From positions 1 through 40,352 of the forward strand of contig VGSS01000013.1 of assembly GCA_016874935.1 (NCBI GenBank): a stretch of 40,352 nucleotides of DNA, given 5' to 3'. The stretch is from Deltaproteobacteria bacterium. Its GTDB lineage: Bacteria; Desulfobacterota; BSN033; UBA1163. Below, in pieces: positions 33,494 to 40,352 of this stretch. The first letter of the stretch is position 1. Each line of letters opens with the position of its first letter. A program made the translations under genes and the position numbers. Below the pieces are notes generated by a model that saw only the letters and a program-made list of their open reading frames with translations, searched no databases and was not told the origin of the DNA.

Positions 33494-34413
33494 TGGCGAA
33501 CAGAGATTATTATGAAATTTTAGGTGTCAGCAAGAACGCCAGTGACGAAGAGATGAAGCGGGCTTACCGGAAACTGGCGATGAAATACCATCCGGACCGG
33601 AATCCGAACAAGAAGGATGCAGAGGAACGCTTCAAGGAGATCAACGAGGCCTATGCGGTTCTGAGTGACAAGGAGAAACGAAAGCAGTACGATACCTTTG
33701 GCGCCGATGGATTCCGTCAGCGATTCACCCAGGAGGACATTTTCCGGGGATTCGATTTTGATGAGATTCTTTCGGGCCTCTTTGGCGGAAGGGGGCGGCG
33801 GGAGTTCAAATTCGGAGGAGGAAGGGGCGGCGTCGATTTCGGGGATATTTTCGGCGGTTCATACGGCTACCAGGATATGGGCCGGATGGGCCAGAGGGGA
33901 GAAGACGTCCTTTATGAGTTGACGATCTCTCTTGAAGAGGCGGCTTCAGGCGGAGAGAAGAGGATTTCCTATCGCAAGGATGGCAAAGTGGAAGAAGTTT
34001 CCGTAAAGATCCCGAAGGGAATACCGGCAGGGAAGAAACTGAGGCTCGCCGGGAAAGGAATGGAAGGGAAAAAAGGCGGGCCTCCGGGCGATCTCTACCT
34101 GCAGATATCCATCCAGGAGCACCCCATCTTTACCCGGGAGGAGGATGACCTTATTGTGGAGAAAGAGGTCAGCCTTTCAGAAGCCGTTCTTGGAAACTCC
34201 GTTGAAGTTCCCACCCTTGAAGGGACAAAAAAAATCAAGGTTCCCCCGGGCACCCAGAGCCATACGAAGATGCGTTTGAAAGGGCTTGGTCTTCCCCACT
34301 TTCAGAAAGAGGGCAGGGGAGATGAATATGTGAAGGTGATTGTGAAGATTCCAAAAAGGGTGTCAGAAAAAGCAAAAAGTCTGATCCAGGAGCTTGCCAA
34401 AGAAGGCATCTAA
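33493..34413 (+). CDS. Class B J-domain co-chaperone (CbpA/DnaJ type)
   Basis: The J domain is intact with HPD at 33-35 ([17 protein letters not shown]...KYHPDRNP). A Gly/Phe-rich linker follows ([16 protein letters not shown]), then two beta-sandwich substrate-binding domains ([37 protein letters not shown]). No CxxCxGxG zinc repeats are present, so it is CbpA-like rather than DnaJ proper. It stimulates DnaK. Its start overlaps the ClpX-like stop, so substrate delivery to that unfoldase is a reasonable inference. Length 306. Confidence 0.92.
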   Translation: MANRDYYEILGVSKNASDEEMKRAYRKLAMKYHPDRNPNKKDAEERFKEINEAYAVLSDKEKRKQYDTFGADGFRQRFTQEDIFRGFDFDEILSGLFGGRGRREFKFGGGRGGVDFGDIFGGSYGYQDMGRMGQRGEDVLYELTISLEEAASGGEKRISYRKDGKVEEVSVKIPKGIPAGKKLRLAGKGMEGKKGGPPGDLYLQISIQEHPIFTREEDDLIVEKEVSLSEAVLGNSVEVPTLEGTKKIKVPPGTQSHTKMRLKGLGLPHFQKEGRGDEYVKVIVKIPKRVSEKAKSLIQELAKEGI

Positions 34414-34470
34414 ATTCGCCATTTCCAATTTTCAATTCTTAACTCTCAACTCATAACTCTTAACCCATCT
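34414..34470. repeat. Single-arm 7-nt-phased repeat
   Basis: AACTCTC, AACTCAT, AACTCTT and related heptamers run in phase after the J-protein stop, ending just before the Lon promoter. Only one arm is visible. Confidence 0.55.
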
Positions 34471-34480
34471 TGTACCTGCG

Positions 34481-34507
34481 TTGACTTTTCCAGTTATCTG
34501 TTATAAA
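34481..34507 (+). promoter_or_regulatory. Probable promoter of Lon-like protease gene
   Basis: TTGACT (34481-34486), 15-nt spacer, TATAAA (34502-34507). The spacer is shorter than ideal. The start codon is 45 nt downstream behind AGGAGG. Confidence 0.45.
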
Positions 34508-34551
34508 TAAACCCGAAAGAGTCCGTTATCTGAACCAGGAGGAAAAGGATT

Positions 34552-37035
34552 ATGACGGAGAAGACCTATGAAGAGGTGTCTGTTGAGAAGTTGCGCTGGC
34601 GGTGCGATCCCAATTCATTCCCAATGGAAACCACCGAAGCGATTGAGCCCTGTCAGGAGATCATCGGTCAGGAAAGAGCCCTGGAGGCGATCCGGGTTGG
34701 TCTGGAAATCGAGAGCATCGGATACAATATCTTTGTGACCGGACTGGCAGGCACAGGCCGCTTCACTACGATCAAAGCGGTCTTTGAAGAGATGGATGTA
34801 AAAGGGAAAATTCCCAATGACCTCTGCTATGTCAACAACTTCAAGAACCCGGATATGCCCCATATGCTCAGCCTTCCAGCGGGGCAGGGAAATGGTTTCA
34901 AAAAAGAGATGGAGACCCTGATCGAAACCTTGAAGAAGAAGGTCCCCCTCATCTTTGAGAACGAGAACTACCTCAATAAGAAGAAAGAGCTGGTTGAGGG
35001 ATTTCGGAACAGGCAGGCAGAGATGTTCCGGGAGTTTGAAAAGAAGGTGAACAAGGAGGGTTTCGCCCTCGTTCAGATCCAGATGGGGCCCTATTCCCGT
35101 CCGGGTATTTTCCCGGTGGTGGAGGGGAATCCCGTCAACATTGAGCAGTTAGAAACGATGGTGGAAGAGAATAAATTCTCCAGAGAGGAGCTCGAGAGAA
35201 TTAAGGGAAAGCAGGCCGAGATGGTCAACGCATTGGAGGATATCTTTAAGGATACCCGGAAATCGGAGAAGGAGATCAAGGATGAATTATCCGCTCTGGA
35301 TACGCAAATGATCTCTCCGGCCGTCAAAGACTCCATTACAGACATTAAGGAAAGGTTTAATTACGAAAAGATTCATCACTACCTGGACGGGGTCCAGGAG
35401 GATATTGTGGCCAATTTTCATCGTTTCAGGGAGAAAGAGGAGTCTCCCCCTTCACCCATTCCGGGGTTGGTTTTGCCTCAGCCGGCGGATACATTCGCCG
35501 AATATCAGGTCAATGTCCTGGTCGATAATTCTGAGACCAAGGGGGCGCCCATCATCGTGGAGATGACGCCAAATTACCGCAACCTTTTCGGCACGATCGA
35601 GAGAGTAGTTGATCGCTCCGGAGTCTGGAAGACCGACTTCACCCATATCAAAGCAGGGTCATTTCTGAGGGCGAATGGCGGGTATCTGGTCTTCAATGCG
35701 CTGGACGGCCTTGTGGAACCAGGGGTCTGGCCCGCCTTGAAGCGGACATTGAAGAATCAGGTGATGGAGGTTCAGACTTTCGATCCCTTCTATTTCTTTG
35801 CCACCACTGCGCTCAAGCCGGAGCCCATCGAGTGCAATACGAAGGTCATCATGATCGGCGACACCCATCTCTATCACCTCCTTTTCAATATGGACGATGA
35901 CTTTAAAAAGATTTTTAAGATCAAGGCGGACTTCGATTCGGTCACCGGCAAGGATGAAGATAAAGTCCGGCAGTACGCCTCCTTCATCCGGAAAGTCTGC
36001 GATGAAGAAAAATTGAGGCCCTTTGATCGAACGGGTGTGGCAGCGGTTGTGGAGCATGGGGTGAGAATTGCAGGAAGGCAGAAAAAACTCTCCACACGAT
36101 TCCACCTCATTGCCGATCTCCTGAGAGAGGCCAACTACTGGGCCGGGAAAAACGGTTCTCCGGTGGTCAAAGAGGCCCATGTGGATAAGGCCATTGAGAA
36201 AAAGGCTTATCGTTTGAATCTTGTGGAGGAGAAGATTCAGGAGATGATTGATGACGGGACGATCCTGATTGATTCCGATGGAATGGTCGCGGGACAGGTC
36301 AATGGCCTCTCTGTCTATAACCTGGGAGATTACGCCTTCGGGAAACCCTCACGGATTACCGTCAAGACCTCCCTGGGAAAGGCCGGCATTATTAATATCG
36401 AGAGGGAAGTGGAGATGAGCGGTCCCATCCATAATAAAGGGGTCTATATCCTTTCGGGATACCTCCGGGACAGATATGCTCAGGACAAACCGATCACCAT
36501 GAGCGCCAGCATCTGTTTTGAACAGTCTTACAGCGGAGTGGAAGGCGACAGCGCCTCCTCCACGGAACTCTATGGACTTCTTTCGAGCCTTTCCGGCCTT
36601 CCTCTCCGGCAGGATATTGCCGTGACGGGTTCGGTCAATCAGAAAGGAGAGGTTCAACCCATCGGCGGGGTGAATGAGAAGATCGAAGGGTTTTTTGAAG
36701 TTTGCAAGGCAAAAGGTTTAACAGGAAAGCAGGGCGTGATGATCCCTCACCTCAATATCGATGATTTAATGTTGAGAAAGGATGTGGTGCAGGCGGTCCA
36801 GGAAGGGAAGTTTTGTGTCTATCCGGTGAAGACCATCGATCAGGGAATTGCGATCCTCACCGGTGTGGAGGCGGGCGAACGGCTGGAGGACGGACGTTTT
36901 AAAGAAGGAACGGTCAATGACCTGGTGGACAGAAAACTTCAGGAATTGGGAAAGAAGATCAAAGAGTATGAGGGAGGCGGAGAGGAAAACAAGGAGAAGA
37001 AGAAAAAGAGAGGGAAAGCTGCCTGCAATGGATAG
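34552..37035 (+). CDS. Lon-like ATP-dependent protease (COG1067 / S16 type)
   Basis: The 827-residue product has an N-terminal AAA region whose P-loop reads TGLAGTGRFTT (Arg70 where Lys is usual, which I believe is common in this family), a long helical insertion (about 115-300), GGYLVFNALDGL near 376, and a C-terminal S16 protease domain with Ser667 in EGDSASSTELYG and Lys710 in GGVNEKIEGFF, the Lon catalytic dyad. The tail is Lys/Glu-rich. AGGAGG lies before ATG 34552. It follows the unfoldase/J-protein pair, together forming a quality-control block, but has its own likely promoter. Confidence 0.93.
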   Translation: MTEKTYEEVSVEKLRWRCDPNSFPMETTEAIEPCQEIIGQERALEAIRVGLEIESIGYNIFVTGLAGTGRFTTIKAVFEEMDVKGKIPNDLCYVNNFKNPDMPHMLSLPAGQGNGFKKEMETLIETLKKKVPLIFENENYLNKKKELVEGFRNRQAEMFREFEKKVNKEGFALVQIQMGPYSRPGIFPVVEGNPVNIEQLETMVEENKFSREELERIKGKQAEMVNALEDIFKDTRKSEKEIKDELSALDTQMISPAVKDSITDIKERFNYEKIHHYLDGVQEDIVANFHRFREKEESPPSPIPGLVLPQPADTFAEYQVNVLVDNSETKGAPIIVEMTPNYRNLFGTIERVVDRSGVWKTDFTHIKAGSFLRANGGYLVFNALDGLVEPGVWPALKRTLKNQVMEVQTFDPFYFFATTALKPEPIECNTKVIMIGDTHLYHLLFNMDDDFKKIFKIKADFDSVTGKDEDKVRQYASFIRKVCDEEKLRPFDRTGVAAVVEHGVRIAGRQKKLSTRFHLIADLLREANYWAGKNGSPVVKEAHVDKAIEKKAYRLNLVEEKIQEMIDDGTILIDSDGMVAGQVNGLSVYNLGDYAFGKPSRITVKTSLGKAGIINIEREVEMSGPIHNKGVYILSGYLRDRYAQDKPITMSASICFEQSYSGVEGDSASSTELYGLLSSLSGLPLRQDIAVTGSVNQKGEVQPIGGVNEKIEGFFEVCKAKGLTGKQGVMIPHLNIDDLMLRKDVVQAVQEGKFCVYPVKTIDQGIAILTGVEAGERLEDGRFKEGTVNDLVDRKLQELGKKIKEYEGGGEENKEKKKKRGKAACNG

Positions 37036-37813
37036 AATCGTTCTCGATCAAAAGGTTGTCATCGGGGAAGAAGTGATCCTCGAAGGGCCTCCTCTGGAGG
37101 CCCTTCGCTTTCAGGGGGGCCGTGTGGGCAGCATCCTCACCCTGACCGATTCTGAAGGGAAGGACTTCAGGGGGAGAGTTCTTCGACTCTCCGGAAAAAA
37201 GGCTTCTGTTCTCACCTTTGAAACTTTTCAATCCCCCACAGAATCACCTCTTGAAATTATCCTTCTTCAAGCACTCCCGGAAAAGGAGAGGATGGAACTG
37301 ATCATCCAGAAGGCAACCGAGCTGGGTGTTTCAACGATCGTCCCTTTTAAGTCCGAGAAGTCTATTTCACTGGAGGAGAGGGAGACTAAACAAAAGAAGG
37401 CTCACCGTTGGCAGGAAATTGCCATCAAGGCGGTCCAGCAGTCGAGAAGAGCAGGGGTGCCCAAAATAGAGAATTATCGGTCCATTGAAGAAGCGCTCGG
37501 ATATTGCCGTGAAGAAGGATTGAAGATCCTCCTCTGGGAGAAAGAGGGTGAAAGCCTCAGAGATGTCCTAAAAAGATTTTCCACATTACATCCCCCCTTT
37601 GGAAAAGAGGGGGAGGGGGGATTTAAGACTAATCACCCGGGAAGAGTCTACATTATGACCGGGCCCGAAGGGGGATTTTCCGGAGAGGAAGTGACATTGG
37701 CCAAAAACCAAGGATTCATACCCGTTAAACTGGGCCAACGAATTTTAAGAACCGAGACCACCGCTATCACTCTGGTTGGAATTCTACAATACGAACTGGG
37801 TGACCTTGGTTAA
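37028..37813 (+). CDS. rsmE: 16S rRNA m3U1498 methyltransferase RsmE
   Basis: RsmE methylates U1498 near the decoding centre. The 261-residue product starts MDRIVLDQKVVIGEEV (PUA-like N domain; ATG 37028 overlaps the Lon gene end by 8 nt) and has the SPOUT knot motifs YIMTGPEGGFSGEEV and LGQRILRTETTAITLVGIL. Mid-protein residues HPPFGKEGEGGFKTNH are encoded by a C6/G6 palindrome that looks like an intergenic repeat inserted in frame, lengthening the variable linker between LLWEKEGESLRDVLKRFS and the catalytic end. Confidence 0.94.
   Translation: MDRIVLDQKVVIGEEVILEGPPLEALRFQGGRVGSILTLTDSEGKDFRGRVLRLSGKKASVLTFETFQSPTESPLEIILLQALPEKERMELIIQKATELGVSTIVPFKSEKSISLEERETKQKKAHRWQEIAIKAVQQSRRAGVPKIENYRSIEEALGYCREEGLKILLWEKEGESLRDVLKRFSTLHPPFGKEGEGGFKTNHPGRVYIMTGPEGGFSGEEVTLAKNQGFIPVKLGQRILRTETTAITLVGILQYELGDLG
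37590..37622. repeat. C6/G6 palindrome inside rsmE
   Basis: ATCCCCCC (37590-37597) pairs with GGGGGGAT (37615-37622) around CTTTGGAAAAG-like loop sequence. It is in frame and encodes Pro-Pro-Phe-Gly-Lys-like residues. It is similar to the C5/G5 element at 11961-12006. Confidence 0.65.
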
Positions 37814-37873
37814 TTTTCAATATATACCCATCCTCCTATCCCGTCAAACCCCGGATTCTTCTGCAATGGGTCA

Positions 37874-37902
37874 TTGACAGGCCCCGTTTAATTTGTTAAC
37901 TT
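37874..37902 (+). promoter_or_regulatory. Promoter of biotin transporter operon
   Basis: A perfect TTGACA (37874-37879) is followed after 17 nt by TAACTT (37897-37902). The -10 lies inside the left arm of the BirA-type operator, so repressor binding would block polymerase. Confidence 0.5.
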
Positions 37903-37924
37903 TTATTAATATAAAGGTTAACAA
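37893..37924 (+). promoter_or_regulatory. BirA-type biotin operator upstream of bioY
   Basis: TTGTTAAC (37893-37900), 16-nt AT-rich spacer, GTTAACAA (37917-37924): a perfect inverted repeat. The published bacterial BirA signal is of the form TTGTWAACC-N14/15-GGTTWACAA, so this fits closely. It ends 21 nt before the bioY start and implies repression when biotin is plentiful. Confidence 0.8.
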
Positions 37925-37945
37925 TTAATGTTCAAGGAGCTTTCT

Positions 37946-38488
37946 ATGCCCGTTGAAAAGCTGAGATGGATCGTTCTTTCCTCCCTGATGGCAGGTCTGA
38001 TGGCCGTAGGAGCCTACATCCATGTGCCGATCGGACCTGTTCCCATCGTTCTGACAAACCTCTTTGTCCTTCTTGCAGGTCTTCTTCTAGGGAGCCGCTG
38101 GGGGACCGCCAGCGCAGGCCTCTATCTCTTTGTGGGAGCCATTGGCGTGCCCGTCTTTTATGGCGGCAAAGGAGGGCTGGCCCATCTATTGGGCCCAACC
38201 GGAGGTTACCTCTTCGGATTTGTTCTCTGTGCCTGGATCACTGGTTTCATCTCCGAACGATTCCGCTACTCTATGATTGGAGGGGTTATCGGGGTCATCA
38301 TCGGATCGCTCGCCGTCTACGGCCTTGGAGTTCCATGGCTTAAGATGATCACCAAAATGTCGTGGAACAAGGCATGGATGATCGGGATGTTTCCCTTTCT
38401 TATTGGAGATGCACTGAAGGCCGCAGTTGCCATCATTCTGGCCCGTGCCGTTAGGCCTATGTTGAATCGTCAACACATGAACGAATAG
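37946..38488 (+). CDS. bioY: Biotin ECF transporter S component
   Basis: BioY is the membrane protein that binds biotin. The 180-residue product has about six membrane helices and the BioY landmarks MAVGAYIHVPIGPVPIVLTN, LLGSRWGTASAGLYLFVGAIG, GGLAHLLGPTGGYL and FLIGDALKAAVAIILARAV. ATG 37946 is chosen for the AAGGAG 8 nt upstream; ATG 37928 would put that site inside the gene. ATPase and T-component genes follow. Confidence 0.95.
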   Translation: MPVEKLRWIVLSSLMAGLMAVGAYIHVPIGPVPIVLTNLFVLLAGLLLGSRWGTASAGLYLFVGAIGVPVFYGGKGGLAHLLGPTGGYLFGFVLCAWITGFISERFRYSMIGGVIGVIIGSLAVYGLGVPWLKMITKMSWNKAWMIGMFPFLIGDALKAAVAIILARAVRPMLNRQHMNE

Positions 38489-38562
38489 TTCGAATGATAA
38501 CGAATTTTACGAATGCAAAGAACTTTCGATTCACTCGCTGTCATTCGTTATATTCGTTTAGC
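38482..38562. repeat. 9-nt-phased quasi-palindrome (ACGAATTTT-type) after bioY
   Basis: Left: GATAACGAATTTTACGAATG. Right: CATTCGTTATATTCGTTTAG, close to the reverse complement. The unit seems to be 9 nt. It lies between bioY and the ATPase gene and may replace a normal ribosome site. Confidence 0.65.
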
Positions 38563-38569
38563 AGTTCAT

Positions 38570-39313
38570 ATGATCAAAATCCAAAACCTCCACCACCGCT
38601 ATCCCGATGGGACCTATGCTTTGAGAGGAATTGATCTCGCTATCTCTAAAGGTGAATTTCTCCTCATCTGTGGACCCAATGGAAGCGGTAAAACGACCCT
38701 GCTCCGGATTATAAGCGGTCTTCTGAAACCTTCGGACGGATCCATTCTAATCAATGGCTATGATTCCGCGAACGATTCTCGCAAGGTCAGACAGAACGTG
38801 GGAATGGTTTTTCAGGACCCGGACAGTCAGATCATAGGAGAGACGGTGCGAGAAGATGTGGCTTTCGGCCCTGAAAACCTGGGGATCTCTTTAAAGGAGA
38901 TCAACGAGCGGGTGGATTGGGCAATCGAGAAGATGGGTCTTCAGGGTCTTTCAGAAAAACCCTGTTACTTGCTCTCTGGAGGAGAAAAGAGACGTCTTGC
39001 CATTGCCGGCGTAATGGCGATGAAACCGGAGGTGATCCTCTTCGATGAACCCTTTTCCCATCTCGATTATCCTGGCATTCAAGAAGTCCTGAGATATATG
39101 ATCCAGTTACATCAGGAAGGACACACCTTAATCGTGACCACTCACGATGTCGAAAAGGTGATTGCACATGTCAATCGAATGGCGATCCTGCAAGGAGGAG
39201 AAATCAAAGCCGCGGGTCTGCCCGAAAGTCTTGTAAAGGAGCTTCCACGGTTTGGAGTTCGACCACCCTGTTATGTACTCCTCGGAAGGGAAAAGATGAC
39301 ATGGCTCGAATAG
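38570..39313 (+). CDS. ECF transporter ATPase (A component)
   Basis: This is the ABC ATPase energising the ECF transporter. ATG 38570 gives 247 residues: MIKIQNLHHRYPDGTYALRG, Walker A GPNGSGKT at 35-42, Q-loop FQDPDSQIIGETV, signature LSGGEKRRLAIAG, Walker B VILFDEPF and switch TTHDVEKV. The in-frame frame from 38513 runs into the repeat and is not used; no strong ribosome site is visible. Context with bioY suggests BioM, though CbiO-like ATPases are shared among substrates. Confidence 0.92.
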   Translation: MIKIQNLHHRYPDGTYALRGIDLAISKGEFLLICGPNGSGKTTLLRIISGLLKPSDGSILINGYDSANDSRKVRQNVGMVFQDPDSQIIGETVREDVAFGPENLGISLKEINERVDWAIEKMGLQGLSEKPCYLLSGGEKRRLAIAGVMAMKPEVILFDEPFSHLDYPGIQEVLRYMIQLHQEGHTLIVTTHDVEKVIAHVNRMAILQGGEIKAAGLPESLVKELPRFGVRPPCYVLLGREKMTWLE

Positions 39314-40056
39314 CTCTTCACTACCTCCCCGGAGATTCCCCTCTTCACCGCTGGGATGCCCGATGTAAATTTTTCGGACTCCTGATGGTCACGGCAACCC
39401 TTGTTCAGACAAGCATCTCTTGGTTCATCTTCGATTCGATTCTTCTTTTTAGCCTCTTCTTCTTTTCTCGATTACCTCTGAAAAATATTCTACGTGATTT
39501 AAACAGCTGGATGATCTTATTATTCGTCCTATTTCTCTTTCAGGTCGTCCTCACGCCAGGAGACCGTTTTCCTTCTCTTTCCTGGCTCCCCATCAGTAAA
39601 GACGGACTCCTCCTGGGAAGCCTGACCTGCTGGCGATTGGGGCTGATTCTCGGTTATGCCGTCCTTTTCACTGCCGTGACCCGTCCCCGAGATCTTCGTG
39701 ATGCCTTGATCTGGATTTTAAAACCTATTCCAATGCTACCTGAAAGACGAATCGGATTGATGGTCTCCCTCACGCTTAGGTTCTTCTCACGAATTTTGGA
39801 TCACGCAGAGGAGGTCCGCCTGGCTCACAGGGCACGATTAGGAGATCGCAATAAAAACCCATTTCGTAAAGCGAAATTTCTCGCTTTGCCGATTCTTCGT
39901 CGCTCCATATTGCAGGCAGAAGAGGTTACCCTTGCCCTTGTTTCAAGAGGCTTTCGTGAGGACATACCCCTTCGCCTTTCAAAAATACCTCTCCCTCACC
40001 TGATTAGTCTCGTCATCTTTTTTGGGATTTTAATAGGGGTGTGGTTTCTTGTTTAA
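39301..40056 (+). CDS. ECF transporter transmembrane T component
   Basis: The 251-residue product is a CbiQ/EcfT/BioN-type coupling protein: N-terminal YLPGDSPLHRWDARCKFFGLL, four to five hydrophobic segments, LMVSLTLRFFSRILDHAEEV, and the coupling helix HRARLG together with LALVSRGFRED, matching the ARx-type motifs that bind the ATPase. It overlaps the ATPase gene by 13 nt. With bioY and the ATPase it makes a complete biotin uptake system. Confidence 0.92.
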   Translation: MARIALHYLPGDSPLHRWDARCKFFGLLMVTATLVQTSISWFIFDSILLFSLFFFSRLPLKNILRDLNSWMILLFVLFLFQVVLTPGDRFPSLSWLPISKDGLLLGSLTCWRLGLILGYAVLFTAVTRPRDLRDALIWILKPIPMLPERRIGLMVSLTLRFFSRILDHAEEVRLAHRARLGDRNKNPFRKAKFLALPILRRSILQAEEVTLALVSRGFREDIPLRLSKIPLPHLISLVIFFGILIGVWFLV

Positions 40057-40078
40057 TGTGGTTAGGAGGAATGGAGCG

Positions 40079-40198
40079 ATGGAATGCCCTAAAATTTCAT
40101 TCTGGGTTGCGCCAGGGAGAACGAGGCGGGAATCTCTTGAACTCCTCTTAAATGATAAAAACGTTCAATTTCAACATGAATCGCTTATTCTCTTTTAA
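40079..40198 (+). CDS. Possible 39-residue small protein
   Basis: ATG 40079 lies 9 nt after AGGAGG (40064-40069), and the frame runs 39 codons (MECPKISFWVAPGRTRRES, LELLLNDKNVQFQHESL...) to TAA 40196-40198. It converges on the end of the minus-strand response regulator, overlapping it by about 4 nt. No family recognised; the ribosome site is the only support. Confidence 0.3.
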   Translation: MECPKISFWVAPGRTRRESLELLLNDKNVQFQHESLILF

Positions 40199-40350
40199 AC
40201 AGGTTCAAGCTTCGGCGTGAGAAATGAGAAGAAACCTTCCTTCTCATTCTCCCGCTCAATCTTTCCAAACGCACACTGCACGGCGGAACGGATCTCTTCG
40301 AGATCAATCGGCTTCATGGCCTGATAGAAGATGCCTGCCCCCCGAAGCCG
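40195..40350 (-). CDS. Response regulator receiver domain, C-terminal part (5' partial)
   Basis: The last 51 residues of a minus-strand gene are visible: RLRGAGIFYQAMKPIDLEEI, then RSAVQCAFGKIERE and a tail FFSFLTPKLEPV. The AMKPIDLEEIRSAV part is the beta5-alpha5 region of CheY-like receivers, with the conserved Lys before Pro. The short tail suggests a single-domain or C-terminally placed receiver. The phosphoacceptor Asp is outside the window. Confidence 0.75.
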   Translation of the reverse strand, partial: RLRGAGIFYQAMKPIDLEEIRSAVQCAFGKIERENEKEGFFSFLTPKLEPV

Positions 40351-40352
40351 TC

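Overview
The window is bacterial chromosome from a Gram-negative, anaerobe-like lineage, most likely Desulfobacterota (former Deltaproteobacteria). This placement is an inference. It rests on the zinc-type S14, S4, L36 and L24 proteins, the outer-membrane Lol-type proteins, the RRM-protein/DUF3795/DUF6600 neighbourhood, and the style of the intergenic repeats. No tRNA, rRNA, CRISPR array or transposase gene was seen.

Positions 1-15430 hold the end of tuf and then one long co-directional S10-spc-alpha translation operon: rpsJ, rplC, rplD, rplW, rplB, rpsS, rplV, rpsC, rplP, rpmC, rpsQ, rplN, rplX, rplE, rpsN, rpsH, rplF, rplR, rpsE, rpmD, rplO, secY, adk, infA, rpmJ, rpsM, rpsK, rpsD, rpoA, rplQ. 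It closes with a strong intrinsic terminator. The map gene often found after adk is absent here. Many start codons were moved downstream of the longest open frame on ribosome-binding-site and family grounds.

Positions 15486-20490 carry two SAM methyltransferases (the second broken by a G9 homopolymer frameshift), a LolA-like periplasmic carrier, a beta-ketoacyl synthase with its full catalytic triad, and a partner synthase that has lost Cys and both His, i.e. a chain-length-factor-like subunit. Positions 23453-26903 carry a CrtI-like FAD oxidoreductase, a LolB-like lipoprotein and a B12-binding radical SAM enzyme. I infer that the two groups serve one unidentified polyene or unusual-lipid pathway that ends at the outer membrane. 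Between them, on the minus strand, lie a decayed FecR/DUF6600 gene, a small conserved-looking protein, two RRM RNA-binding proteins and a DUF3795 cysteine-rich protein.

Positions 27057-31238 encode NfeD-like, LemA and DUF2207 membrane proteins and a deoxyhypusine-synthase-like enzyme. Positions 31407-37035 look like a proteostasis module: a promoter followed by a heavily self-paired leader RNA with a buried small ORF, then a ClpX-like unfoldase with no zinc domain and a duplicated C-terminal subdomain, a class B J-protein, and a Lon-like protease. rsmE overlaps the Lon gene. Positions 37874-40056 are a biotin ECF transporter (bioY, ATPase, T component) behind a BirA-type operator. The window ends in the 3' part of a minus-strand response regulator.

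The most unusual feature is spread across the whole window. At least twelve intergenic gaps contain low-complexity quasi-palindromes built from degenerate 7-, 8- or 9-nt units, and the unit sequence differs at each locus. A second repeat class (TTCGACAAGCTCAG core) and a third (C5/G5 palindromes, one of them in frame inside rsmE) are also present.
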